Shown here: positions 51,801-60,324 of the stretch, piece after piece
How positions within the stretch are numbered: the stretch's first letter is position 1
How the letters are laid out: every line of letters starts with the position of its first letter
NCBI GenBank assembly: GCA_903887415.1
Contig: CAISPO010000034.1
Span: 1-64,000, forward strand
Origin: an uncultured Bacteroidota bacterium
GTDB lineage: Bacteria; Bacteroidota; Bacteroidia; Chitinophagales; Chitinophagaceae
Reading direction: 5' to 3'
Length of the DNA: 64,000 nucleotides
Translations under genes and position numbers: made by a program
Notes under the pieces: model-generated
What the model was told of the DNA's origin: nothing
The model's database searches: none
What the model saw: the letters and a program-made list of their open reading frames with translations, nothing else

Positions 51801-52010
51801 ATGTGTTACAAAGGAGTTTTTTAAAAATTTTCAGGACAAGGACGAACAATTTTTGAAGACATCGTGTGTATAGATCTGGACAGAACAAAACAAAATGTTG
51901 ACGGATTTGAATTTACAATTTATAACGCCGAAGAACTGACCGAATATCTAAAAAGAAAACATGAACAGGATGATATTGACCCAGTAACGAGAAGATCAAT
52001 GCTAAGATAG
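51801..52010 (+). pseudogene. U-box-like coding relic or tiny protein
   Basis: An ATG at 51801 opens MCYKGVF and hits TAA at 51822. The same frame then continues for 61 sense codons to TAG at 52010. This part has natural-looking codon use and reads FEDIVCIDLDRTK, then DGFEFTIYNAEELTEYLKRK, then DIDPVTRRSML. The spacing G-x-x-(F/Y)...L-x-x-(H/Y)-L-x-R then DPVTR-x-x-L recalls the second half of U-box (RING-like, ubiquitin ligase) domains such as that of CHIP. The stop sits in a GTTTTTTAAAAATTTT run prone to slippage. A GTG at 51864 could start a 48-residue peptide. Most likely it is the tail of a broken gene. The U-box likeness is my reading by eye and needs a profile search. Confidence 0.4.
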
Positions 52011-52028
52011 GTGACGCAAGGTTAGCAC

Positions 52029-52646
52029 CTACGCCTCCTCTTTCTTCGGCACCGTCCCAAATACCACGTCCCACAATACGGAGCTTACCCCGAAACCTTT
52101 TTCCGGGGCTTTGTAGTGGTGCAAATGGTGGTTGCGCCAGAGGGCTTTCATGAATTTTGGCGGGGCAAAAGCATGAATGGCGTAGTGCATGGAGCCATAG
52201 ACAATGTACCCAAACAGGAAGCCTGGAAAAAAAGACAATACATTCCAACCCATAATGGAGTACATGATGTAGAATATGGTTACCGCCACTATAATACTGG
52301 GTACCGGCGGCATGAACAGACGCTCTTTATCGCGGGGATATTCGTGGTGCACACCGTGCATGGTATAGACGAACTTCTTCGCACGGGGGCTCTCCGCAAC
52401 CATGTGGAACAGGAACCTGTGCATAACGTATTCAAACAATGTCCAGAGGAGCGCACCACCAAGAAACAACACAATTTCCAGCCCGGCAGATAGGCCTTTG
52501 TGAGTGAGGCCATAATACAGCATAAAGGCAATAACAGGAAAATACATACAGTAAACTACTACGGGATGCGTTTTCGTCATCATCTCCATGTAATCACTCC
52601 TGAATAATCTCGCCTGTCCTTTGTTCTTTATTTTGTCGAATTCCAT
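52029..52646 (-). CDS. Sterol desaturase / fatty acid hydroxylase family protein
   Basis: A 205-residue di-iron membrane enzyme. Four His clusters are visible: EYVMHRFLFH, MHGVHHEYP, HYAIHAF and RNHHLHHY, matching the H-x3-H / H-x2-HH pattern. There are about four helices. The closest group is fatty-acid 2-hydroxylase (Scs7-like) without the cytochrome b5 domain. It probably hydroxylates a fatty acyl chain or membrane lipid. It follows the MMPL exporter gene by 23 bases, so the two probably work on the same lipid. Confidence 0.87.
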   Translation of the reverse strand: MEFDKIKNKGQARLFRSDYMEMMTKTHPVVVYCMYFPVIAFMLYYGLTHKGLSAGLEIVLFLGGALLWTLFEYVMHRFLFHMVAESPRAKKFVYTMHGVHHEYPRDKERLFMPPVPSIIVAVTIFYIMYSIMGWNVLSFFPGFLFGYIVYGSMHYAIHAFAPPKFMKALWRNHHLHHYKAPEKGFGVSSVLWDVVFGTVPKKEEA

Positions 52647-52669
52647 AGCTGTGTGACAAAAATAGTAAA

Positions 52670-55078
52670 TTACTCATTCAACTCTATCAGGTCATCATCT
52701 TCTTCCTCAATAAGAAATGATATAGCCCCATTCTTTTTTTCTATCACTTTATCCATCCATAGCAGCAGTGCGGGCAGTAGGGTGAGGTTGGTAACCATAG
52801 CCAGCAGCAATGTAATAGATGTCAGGTAGCCCAGCGCCTTTGTACCATCGAACTGGGAGAGGATGAAAACCCCGAAACCTGCGGTAAGTATAAGCGATGT
52901 ATATATGATGCTTAAGCCGGTATCATGAATAGTTCTGTGCACTGTGTCTGCTATACTATCATCGTGCCGTGCGAGCTCCTGCTTAAAATTGACAAGGAAC
53001 CTGATAGTAACATCAATAGTAATACCCAGCGCCACACTGAATACAAGCGCTGTTGACGGTTTAATGCGGATGCCGATCCAGCCCATGATCCCCGCAGTAA
53101 TAAGCAGGGGAACGATATTTACCACTATGGAAATGAGTAATATTCTCCACGAACGGAATAATAATATCATACAACCAAATATAATAATAAACGCCAGTAT
53201 GAGACTGTCGCGCAGGCTGTTGACGATAAACTTACTTCCTTCCAGGAAGGTGATACTGGTGCCGGTGAACGTAACATTGTACTTTGTGCTGTCGAAAATA
53301 CGGTACACCTCCGGGCGTATTTTGGCGAGCAGGGCAGGAAGCCGGTAAGTGCCTACATCGGCCATATTTACGGTAATGCGCGCTTTCTGCTTATTGCTGT
53401 CAATAAAAGAATTAAGCAGTTTACTGAACGTGCTGTCTTTACCGCCGCTGCCTTTTGCAGAGAGGTAAGGTTGCAGAAAGGCTGCTCCAAAATCGCTGGG
53501 AACGCTGTAATAAGAAGTATCGCCGCCAAAAAATTGCTGGCTGGCAAATTTAATGCCGTTGGCTATAGATAAAGTATGGCCTATTTCGGGATTGCTCTCC
53601 ATTATAGCGCCAAGCTCGTCCATCTTCCGCACCACGGTGAGTGAAGAAACCACACCCCGTTTCTTTTTAGTATCAATGATTATTTCCAGCGGCATTACCC
53701 CCTTAAAATTCTTCTCAAAGAATTTCAGGTCCATAAATACTTTGTCCGATTTGGGCAGATCGTCAACTATATGCGCCTCATTCTTCAGCCTCAAAACACC
53801 AATAGCAGAAAAAACACAAATGGCTATTGTAAAGCTATATATCCATACCCGGTGGCCGAATACCCAATTGGTGATGCGCTCAAGCAGCTTGGTGATCCAT
53901 CCGTTCTCCAGGTAGCTGGTATGCTTTGTTTTGGGCGGCGGCAGAAAACTGAAAAATGCCGGGATAAAAACCAGGGAGATAAAAAACAGCCCGAGGATAT
54001 TAATGCCCGCAACCAGGCCAAATTCCTTCAGTAACGTGCTTTTTGTAAAAAAGAATACACCGAAACCAATTGCCGCAGTAAGGTTGGTGAAAAAAGTAAC
54101 TATACCCATCCGGTCCACCATGCGCAGCAGCGACTTCATTTTATTAGGATTTTTATGGTACTCGTAGTGGTAACGGTTGAGCAGGTAAACGCAGTTTGGA
54201 ATGCCTATCACCACCACCAGCGGCGGTATGAGTGCAGTAAGAATGGTGATCTTGTAGCCCAGCAATACTATGGCGCCCATAGACCAGACCACACCTATAG
54301 CTACTACCAGCATAGACGATAACACAGCCGTAAAAGCCCGGAAAAACAGCACCAGTATTATAGCCGTGAGTACAAACGACAGTATAAGAAACAACCTCAT
54401 TTCAGATTGTACTTTCATGGCCATAGCTGTGCGTATCAGCGGCAGTCCGGAATAGTGCATTTCCGTGTTATGCTTCTTACCAAACGCATCACCGAGATTA
54501 AGTATCTTATTAATGACCCCCGCTCTTACTTTAGAATTGAGTACGTTTTTATTGATACGTATCGCCATCATATAGGCGTCTGTAGCGGGATTGTACAGGA
54601 ATCCCCTGTAAAACGGAAGGTTGAGGAACGTTTGCTTTATGCTATCGGTATTAGCAAATGGCGGGTTGCCTGCGATCTGGGATACGCTAAGTTTTTCAGT
54701 AGCCGTGTCCTTGGTCAACGTAATTGCGCCCGGAATGCTTAGCACATTTTCCACAGGTTCAACTTTTATAGCATTTACTTCTACCGAATCGACTTTTTTA
54801 ATAGAGTCCACCAGTACAGCATAATCACTAAAAAAGGCGGGCGAAAAAAAGTCCTTTGACTGCACACCAATCACCATCAGGTTTCCGTCTTCGCCAAACT
54901 GCTTCCGGAAATTCTGATATTCTATGTATTTGGGGTTATCGGTAGGTACTGCGGCAGTAAATTCATAGCTTATCTTTACCTGCGCGGCAAAATACCCCAT
55001 TATTGCCGTGCTGGCCAATAGTGTTATCAGCAGCGCAATGCGGTATTTAATGATAAAAGCGGCTATCTTATGCCACAT
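52670..55078 (-). CDS. MMPL/RND-family exporter (HAE3-like)
   Basis: An 802-residue protein with the duplicated RND plan: helix 1, a large periplasmic loop (about 35-215), helices 2-6 (about 220-385), helix 7, a second loop (about 430-620) and helices 8-12. VWSMGAIVLLGYKITILTALIPP and ALVFSVALGITIDVTIRFL are the family's transmembrane motifs. No membrane-fusion protein is nearby, as is usual for the MMPL/HpnN branch that moves lipids or hopanoid-like molecules to the outer membrane. The C-terminus is acidic (EEEDDDLIELNE). The adjacent hydroxylase suggests a modified lipid as cargo (inference). Confidence 0.9.
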   Translation of the reverse strand: MWHKIAAFIIKYRIALLITLLASTAIMGYFAAQVKISYEFTAAVPTDNPKYIEYQNFRKQFGEDGNLMVIGVQSKDFFSPAFFSDYAVLVDSIKKVDSVEVNAIKVEPVENVLSIPGAITLTKDTATEKLSVSQIAGNPPFANTDSIKQTFLNLPFYRGFLYNPATDAYMMAIRINKNVLNSKVRAGVINKILNLGDAFGKKHNTEMHYSGLPLIRTAMAMKVQSEMRLFLILSFVLTAIILVLFFRAFTAVLSSMLVVAIGVVWSMGAIVLLGYKITILTALIPPLVVVIGIPNCVYLLNRYHYEYHKNPNKMKSLLRMVDRMGIVTFFTNLTAAIGFGVFFFTKSTLLKEFGLVAGINILGLFFISLVFIPAFFSFLPPPKTKHTSYLENGWITKLLERITNWVFGHRVWIYSFTIAICVFSAIGVLRLKNEAHIVDDLPKSDKVFMDLKFFEKNFKGVMPLEIIIDTKKKRGVVSSLTVVRKMDELGAIMESNPEIGHTLSIANGIKFASQQFFGGDTSYYSVPSDFGAAFLQPYLSAKGSGGKDSTFSKLLNSFIDSNKQKARITVNMADVGTYRLPALLAKIRPEVYRIFDSTKYNVTFTGTSITFLEGSKFIVNSLRDSLILAFIIIFGCMILLFRSWRILLISIVVNIVPLLITAGIMGWIGIRIKPSTALVFSVALGITIDVTIRFLVNFKQELARHDDSIADTVHRTIHDTGLSIIYTSLILTAGFGVFILSQFDGTKALGYLTSITLLLAMVTNLTLLPALLLWMDKVIEKKNGAISFLIEEEDDDLIELNE

Positions 55079-55211
55079 GAAGCATGTGTGTAGTTAAGGG
55101 GGTAAAAGTAAGAAAAAGCAAGGTAAACCTAGCCCCCGCAAGGTGCTAAATGGTGAGTTTAGCCCAAATTCCACATAAGTGTGCGTTGTTATTTAACTAA
55201 CGATGATATGT

Positions 55212-57074
55212 TTAGCGAATAATAGCGATTTTCCGGATGGTCCGCTCGCCGTTATTCCCTTGAAAAGACAAGTAATAATTCCCCGATGGTACCTGGGTAT
55301 TTTCCAGGTTTATCCTGATAGAATTATTGCCTGGAACAATACTGTATCCATTATCATTGACCGCTTCGCCAAGCATATCGCACAGTTTTACGTCCATTTG
55401 GTCATTCGCAGGGCTGGCAATAGCTATGTCGATATATTTTGTAGCCGGGTTTGGGAATACACTGATTTTTACGGTTGCAGCGGTTGCATTTTTCACGGCT
55501 TCCGTACCTTCTATCCAGTGTGCTGCAGTGTTTACAACAGTATCTGTGCCTGCGCAAACTCCCGCCTGGTCAAGCCATACCGGGAAGTTAACCGGTATCA
55601 TGGTGTGCGATATGTAATTGGAGGGGTCTGATGCCTGGAAGAAATTCGTTTGCTGCATAGTCGTAGCGAAGTTTGTGTTATTTACATTCACCTCCACAAG
55701 ATTTCCGAAAGCGCCTGCAGTACTCTTGCCAAATAGCTTCACCTGCGGATTGTGCTGGAACATGACCGGTAAAAAATCGCCTGCGCTTACTGCATTAGGG
55801 CCGCATAAAATGGCTATAGGGTGGGGAAAATAGTTGGGGTCGGAATCAACTATATCATACCAGCTTGTGGGACCATCAATATACATGGCCAGCCTATTGG
55901 TAGGATCGCTGCGCTGCCCGTAGCCTACCCACGAGGTGCCACCGGAAGTTAAATAGGTATAAGCATCCCAGTAAGCGTCAAAGCCACCGCCAAAATTAGT
56001 GCGTATGTCCAGTATAAGGCCAGTAACCATGCTGTCTTCTACAAGCGATTTCACTGCCCGGTATAATTTATCTGTCGTGTCTTCGCAATCGTACATATAT
56101 ACATAGCCAATGTGCGTACCGGTCATTACGCCATATACCACATCGCTGTCATCGTAGTAGTAACCGTTATAGCTGGGCTTATTCACCCCCGGCACATCCA
56201 TCTGCTCTGTACAAAAATCATTATACAGTACACCCGACATCAATGAGGTTGGTAAATTGACCAGGCTGCCATTGCATTTCTTAATGTTTATCGTATCAAA
56301 CAGATACCAGTTTTCACCGGCAGCCTGTATGTATCTGTGGTACATGGCTGAATCTGTAGAGCCTTTGTAAACGGAGTTGGGCAGGTTATAACCTAGTATT
56401 ATCTGCACAAGCCTGGTCCACGGGATACCGTTGTAGCCAAGTATAATGTCACCCGGCTCCAGGCCAAAAGGATGGCCGGGGAATGCGCTGTAAACAAGCG
56501 CGGTGGTATCATTAAGCGTTGTTACACATGCGCCCAGTTTACCCGATTCACCCCTGAACAGGGGTAAACCCGGATATATGGCATATGGGTAGTTGACCAT
56601 ATAGTCATAAAAGTTTGAGTGTCCGTCATTCATCAAGCTTAACAGATAGTTGATCATACTGGCATACTTCCCTTCGCTTACTCCTCCTGCCGTTATCTGC
56701 GCCTGCATACTGCTCACAATAGAGTCCCAATTATAAGAAGGAAGGTGTACAAAACAGGGATACAGGGAATCGATATGCCCCCAGAACATATTCAGTACGC
56801 TGAGCTTCACGCTGTCCGGCCAGCCAGCCCCCCAGGTGGAGTCCACTCTATGGTTCCATTGGGTGGTATCGAACACAGGGCCGGTACCACTGGTGGTTTT
56901 CTCGGTTCCGGTATGTGGAGTGGCAGCAGCATAGGCCGCACGTTGCAATAACAGATTGTGCTGCTTAAACGCAGGCACAGATGTTGACTTAGTAAAACCG
57001 GCGGCATCATTCTTTGTTTGGGCCGAAGCGGCAATAGTAATGCTGCATAAAAGGAGTAAAAGTGTGTGTTTCAT
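55212..57074 (-). CDS. S41-family peptidase with T9SS type-A sorting domain
   Basis: About 620 residues from the ATG at 57074, which opens the signal peptide (to ASAQ); the longer frame from 57122 is rejected. A PDZ-like segment is at about 205-250 (FGLEPGDIILGYNGIPW), and the C-terminal-processing-protease-type catalytic domain follows (TGLILDIRTNFGGGFDA, then GPNAVSAGDFLPVMF with the probable nucleophile Ser). The last ~85 residues (VFPNPATKYIDIAI, VPSGNYYLSF, RKIAIIR) form the type-A T9SS sorting domain. It is therefore probably exported to the cell surface or medium, not a periplasmic CtpA. Confidence 0.88.
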   Translation of the reverse strand: MKHTLLLLLCSITIAASAQTKNDAAGFTKSTSVPAFKQHNLLLQRAAYAAATPHTGTEKTTSGTGPVFDTTQWNHRVDSTWGAGWPDSVKLSVLNMFWGHIDSLYPCFVHLPSYNWDSIVSSMQAQITAGGVSEGKYASMINYLLSLMNDGHSNFYDYMVNYPYAIYPGLPLFRGESGKLGACVTTLNDTTALVYSAFPGHPFGLEPGDIILGYNGIPWTRLVQIILGYNLPNSVYKGSTDSAMYHRYIQAAGENWYLFDTINIKKCNGSLVNLPTSLMSGVLYNDFCTEQMDVPGVNKPSYNGYYYDDSDVVYGVMTGTHIGYVYMYDCEDTTDKLYRAVKSLVEDSMVTGLILDIRTNFGGGFDAYWDAYTYLTSGGTSWVGYGQRSDPTNRLAMYIDGPTSWYDIVDSDPNYFPHPIAILCGPNAVSAGDFLPVMFQHNPQVKLFGKSTAGAFGNLVEVNVNNTNFATTMQQTNFFQASDPSNYISHTMIPVNFPVWLDQAGVCAGTDTVVNTAAHWIEGTEAVKNATAATVKISVFPNPATKYIDIAIASPANDQMDVKLCDMLGEAVNDNGYSIVPGNNSIRINLENTQVPSGNYYLSFQGNNGERTIRKIAIIR

Positions 57075-57217
57075 ATAAGCGATAATATCAGTGAAATTAA
57101 TAACCTTTAACCGCACACACAATAGCTCATCCTATATAGACGTGTAATTTGGAGTAAAACTTGGGTGAAAAGGAAAAAATATTGGATCAAGGGAAGATTT
57201 GAACCAAATAATTGCGG

Positions 57218-57949
57218 CTATTGTCCTTTTCCTGGTGGTATCGCAGGCTTCTTAGGCTTTAGATAATCCTTATAGTTCTGCCTTATCCACATCTTCAGCT
57301 CCAGGTCGGTAGCGGTGCGGGCAAATTTGTACTCCATGGGATAAGTATTCATGAAAATAGCCAGGCTGTCTCCGGCAAAACCGGTAAGGGCCGATGTAAG
57401 CTCCGGTGTGTAGCGGGTATCAATAAATTTCTGTTCCTGGTCTTTTTTGTAGTTCTCTTTGAATTTTTTGTTCTGCTTATAGCTTTTGGACATCTTCTGT
57501 ACCGGGGCGCCAATAAGGCCGGAAAAGCCGCCACCATTCGCGGGGTTGAAGCTGACTTTTATTGGTTTTTTATTCAATTCAGTACTATAACGCGCAGCCA
57601 TCTCCGCCGAGTCTTTCTGGTAAGGGGTATAGTCCGGGTGCAGTATATACTCCTGCAGCGCCACACTTAGCGGGAACATGGAAATGGTCAGTACACTGTC
57701 GGTAGTTGCCAGCCGCTGAATGGTGTGATACCCGATGTAGGAAAAGGATATTACATCGCCTTTTTTAACCGGCATCGCAAACGTGCCATGCTCATCAGTT
57801 GCTGTGGACTGTGAGCTGGCATTGTCCACAGCATTTGCCAGGTATATAGGCTGCTTTGTTTCCCCGTCAATAACAATGCCTCTCAGTGTCTGGCTATGCA
57901 CACCAAGGGCCGTTAATAATGTAAAAAAGCTAAGTAGGACTGCTCGCAA
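57218..57949 (-). CDS. Secreted protein with carboxypeptidase-regulatory-like domain
   Basis: 243 residues: a signal peptide (to VHSQ), one CarboxypepD_reg-like Ig domain (about 20-105; LRGIVIDGETKQPIYLANAV, STATDEHGTFAMPVKKGDVISFSYIGYHT) and a Lys-rich helical second half (MSKSYKQNKKFKENYKKDQEQK). The domain is the one that precedes TonB plugs, but no barrel follows. Such short forms are common in Bacteroidota; function unknown. Confidence 0.82.
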   Translation of the reverse strand: MRAVLLSFFTLLTALGVHSQTLRGIVIDGETKQPIYLANAVDNASSQSTATDEHGTFAMPVKKGDVISFSYIGYHTIQRLATTDSVLTISMFPLSVALQEYILHPDYTPYQKDSAEMAARYSTELNKKPIKVSFNPANGGGFSGLIGAPVQKMSKSYKQNKKFKENYKKDQEQKFIDTRYTPELTSALTGFAGDSLAIFMNTYPMEYKFARTATDLELKMWIRQNYKDYLKPKKPAIPPGKGQ

Positions 57950-58056
57950 ATCAGGCTATTATATTATGTAAAACTAATGAATGGCCGGGAGCAAATGGGG
58001 AAACAGGCGGCGTTTTGGGAATACTTTAAGAACTTGCTCAAAAAAATACAGAGCAA

Positions 58057-58085
58057 GTAGAGACGTTGCATTGCAACGTCTCTGC
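58057..58085. repeat. GTAGAGAC palindrome, copy 6
   Basis: GTAGAGACGTTGCA-T-TGCAACGTCTCTGC, almost identical to copy 5 and 9.4 kb from it. CCATACACAAAT follows 6 bases later, as after copy 3. It lies just past the comEC stop codon and could end that transcript. Confidence 0.8.
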
Positions 58086-58114
58086 TCCCGCCATACACAA
58101 ATCGTAATATTCTT

Positions 58115-60169
58115 CTACTCCAACACAAAAGCCCCGCTATCCGCAACAGCATAAACCCGCATACCAGCATCAGTGCTCTCCTTTACAAATTTTTCCCGTT
58201 GCTTTGGCGCATAATTATTTCCTATTATTACTAATGACGGCGCAAATACGTTTTTTAATTTCGCCGCATCAGGCTCGCCTGTATAGTTGAGAACGAGATA
58301 GTCCACGGGAAAACGTGTGCCGGTATTGATCTCCCTGTTCAGAATAAGAAAAGACCTTCCGTTGATGTACATGATCTCATTCGCGGCACGCTCTTGCTGC
58401 CATGCGCGCAAGTTGATGTGTGCTGATTTTGTGGCATAGCTTATCTTTTTGCTGGCCGATGTATCTGTGTTTAATACAGTATATGTACTTCCCTTTATCT
58501 GCTCTATATGGCTTGCTTTTGGTATATTATATACTACCAGCCGCTGCTGGTGCAGGCGCATCCATTCTTCGTTACACAAAGAGACCAATAAAATACATGC
58601 TGCCGCTATGCCGGTAAATAATGCCGCCTTTCGCTGCCTTATAAAAAATAAAGAGAAACCAGTAATGACCAAATACAGCAATAGCAGCTCAGCGCCAGTC
58701 AGCACCAAGAAATGAAAAGATACCGGGTTGAGGCTTTGCAGCCACACAACTATTTTATCAAAGAAGGTCACCGTCCAAACAATGCAAATACCAATGAGCT
58801 TGGCCAGCGCCGGAAACCAGCTTAATAAAATAACCGCCATACCCGCAAAAAGTACAAACCCCATAAACAGGTAAGCCAACGCATTAGCGACAATAAACAA
58901 CAGCGGGAACATATGGAAATAATAAACGACAAGCGGTGCAGCTAAAATCTCGGCAGCTATGCTGGCGGCTACTGTGCCCCATAGTATTTTTGCTATCTTA
59001 TTTACAGGCGATAACCATTTATAAACGGGCTTATAAAACAAAATCAATGACAGCACGGCTACAAACGACAACTGGAAACCTACCGAGAAAAGCCACATAG
59101 GCTCGGCACACAGCAGTAAGAAGGCAGTAGCCAATAATTGATTTGGGCCATTGTAACTCTTCTGCAAAATCACAGAGAACGCCAGTAAAGAAAACATAAT
59201 AGCCGCCCGCACTGCCGATGGCGGCGCGCCAGCCATCACCACATAAAACCACACCAGCGGCAGCGCAATAGCATACTTCACCCACAAATGCTTTTTATGC
59301 CGCAGCCACCACAGCAGCCATGATATTGCGAGAAAAAAGATAGTCACATTGCCGCCCGAGATAGCAATAATGTGGATAATACCTGTTTCAGAATAAGATT
59401 GCATCAGGTCTTCATCAAGATTCACCTCATCTCCCAGCAGCATGGCCTGTATCAGCCCCTTGGTCTTTGGCTCAGTGATGTAGCGGTCCAGTTGCGTCAT
59501 GCACCAGTCGTGCGCTCGTGATGCGATGCCGGCATCCTTAACATCTCCGGCTGCATAGAGCCGTATATTATTGGGGGAACAGCTTTGCTGGTAATACAGT
59601 CCGTTGCGCCTGCAATAGTTTGCATAATCAAACTCAAATGGGTTGCCCGCATTTTTTATTGGCTGCCATTTACCAGGCACCAATATCGTATCGCCCTTAT
59701 GCAGCCGCATGGGGAACTGTTCTTTGTAGAGATACGCAACGGCATCGCCCGAAACCGCAGATACCTTGCCGTCATTGATTACGTTTATCACGCTCACCGG
59801 CACCTTCCACGAATTTTCTTTTTCCGCGGGTGCATCTGTTACGCGCACCAGGTAAGAATTATGCTCCCTTATTCCATTCCCAAACCATGATCTGTCATTT
59901 CGTACATCATTGAAATAAGATATAGCAACGCCGCTGAAAAACAGGGTCACGGCTTGCAGCAGAAATGCAACGCCGGAGTAATTCCTCCGGGTATAGACAA
60001 TTAACGCGTAGAGCAAATAAACAAAACCAACAACACTGGCCAAAGCAATGCCCGGCAGATTAAATAAACCGGCGTCGTAACACAAAATGCCTGCGGCAAA
60101 GGATACCAGTATCCTGAAAAACGGTGTAGTTTCCCAGAAATATGCTTCGCGCAACGGCCAGCGTTTCAT
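58115..60169 (-). CDS. comEC: ComEC/Rec2 family competence protein
   Basis: A 684-residue integral membrane protein that forms the inner-membrane channel for incoming single-stranded DNA. Hydrophobic segments at the N-terminus precede a DUF4131-like soluble domain (about 75-200). The Competence domain (about 225-500) contains ALLLGDEV-like MLLGDEVNLDEDLMQSYSETGIIHIIAISGGNVTIFF. The final ~150 residues replace the metallo-beta-lactamase domain of Bacillus ComEC with a short region lacking H-x-H-x-D-H, as in other Bacteroidota forms. DNA uptake genes are not otherwise present here. Confidence 0.9.
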   Translation of the reverse strand: MKRWPLREAYFWETTPFFRILVSFAAGILCYDAGLFNLPGIALASVVGFVYLLYALIVYTRRNYSGVAFLLQAVTLFFSGVAISYFNDVRNDRSWFGNGIREHNSYLVRVTDAPAEKENSWKVPVSVINVINDGKVSAVSGDAVAYLYKEQFPMRLHKGDTILVPGKWQPIKNAGNPFEFDYANYCRRNGLYYQQSCSPNNIRLYAAGDVKDAGIASRAHDWCMTQLDRYITEPKTKGLIQAMLLGDEVNLDEDLMQSYSETGIIHIIAISGGNVTIFFLAISWLLWWLRHKKHLWVKYAIALPLVWFYVVMAGAPPSAVRAAIMFSLLAFSVILQKSYNGPNQLLATAFLLLCAEPMWLFSVGFQLSFVAVLSLILFYKPVYKWLSPVNKIAKILWGTVAASIAAEILAAPLVVYYFHMFPLLFIVANALAYLFMGFVLFAGMAVILLSWFPALAKLIGICIVWTVTFFDKIVVWLQSLNPVSFHFLVLTGAELLLLYLVITGFSLFFIRQRKAALFTGIAAACILLVSLCNEEWMRLHQQRLVVYNIPKASHIEQIKGSTYTVLNTDTSASKKISYATKSAHINLRAWQQERAANEIMYINGRSFLILNREINTGTRFPVDYLVLNYTGEPDAAKLKNVFAPSLVIIGNNYAPKQREKFVKESTDAGMRVYAVADSGAFVLE

Positions 60170-60324
60170 AAATGCCAGGATTAAGTTTTAAAAATAAAAT
60201 AAAGGCGGTTGATTTTAAACTCACAACAAATAAAATTTTGCTATTCAGCTACGCCCAGTTATTGAGGTGTTAACCTACAGCATCAGCGCTTGCACTTTAT
60301 TCCATTACTTGTTATCTTGGGAAG

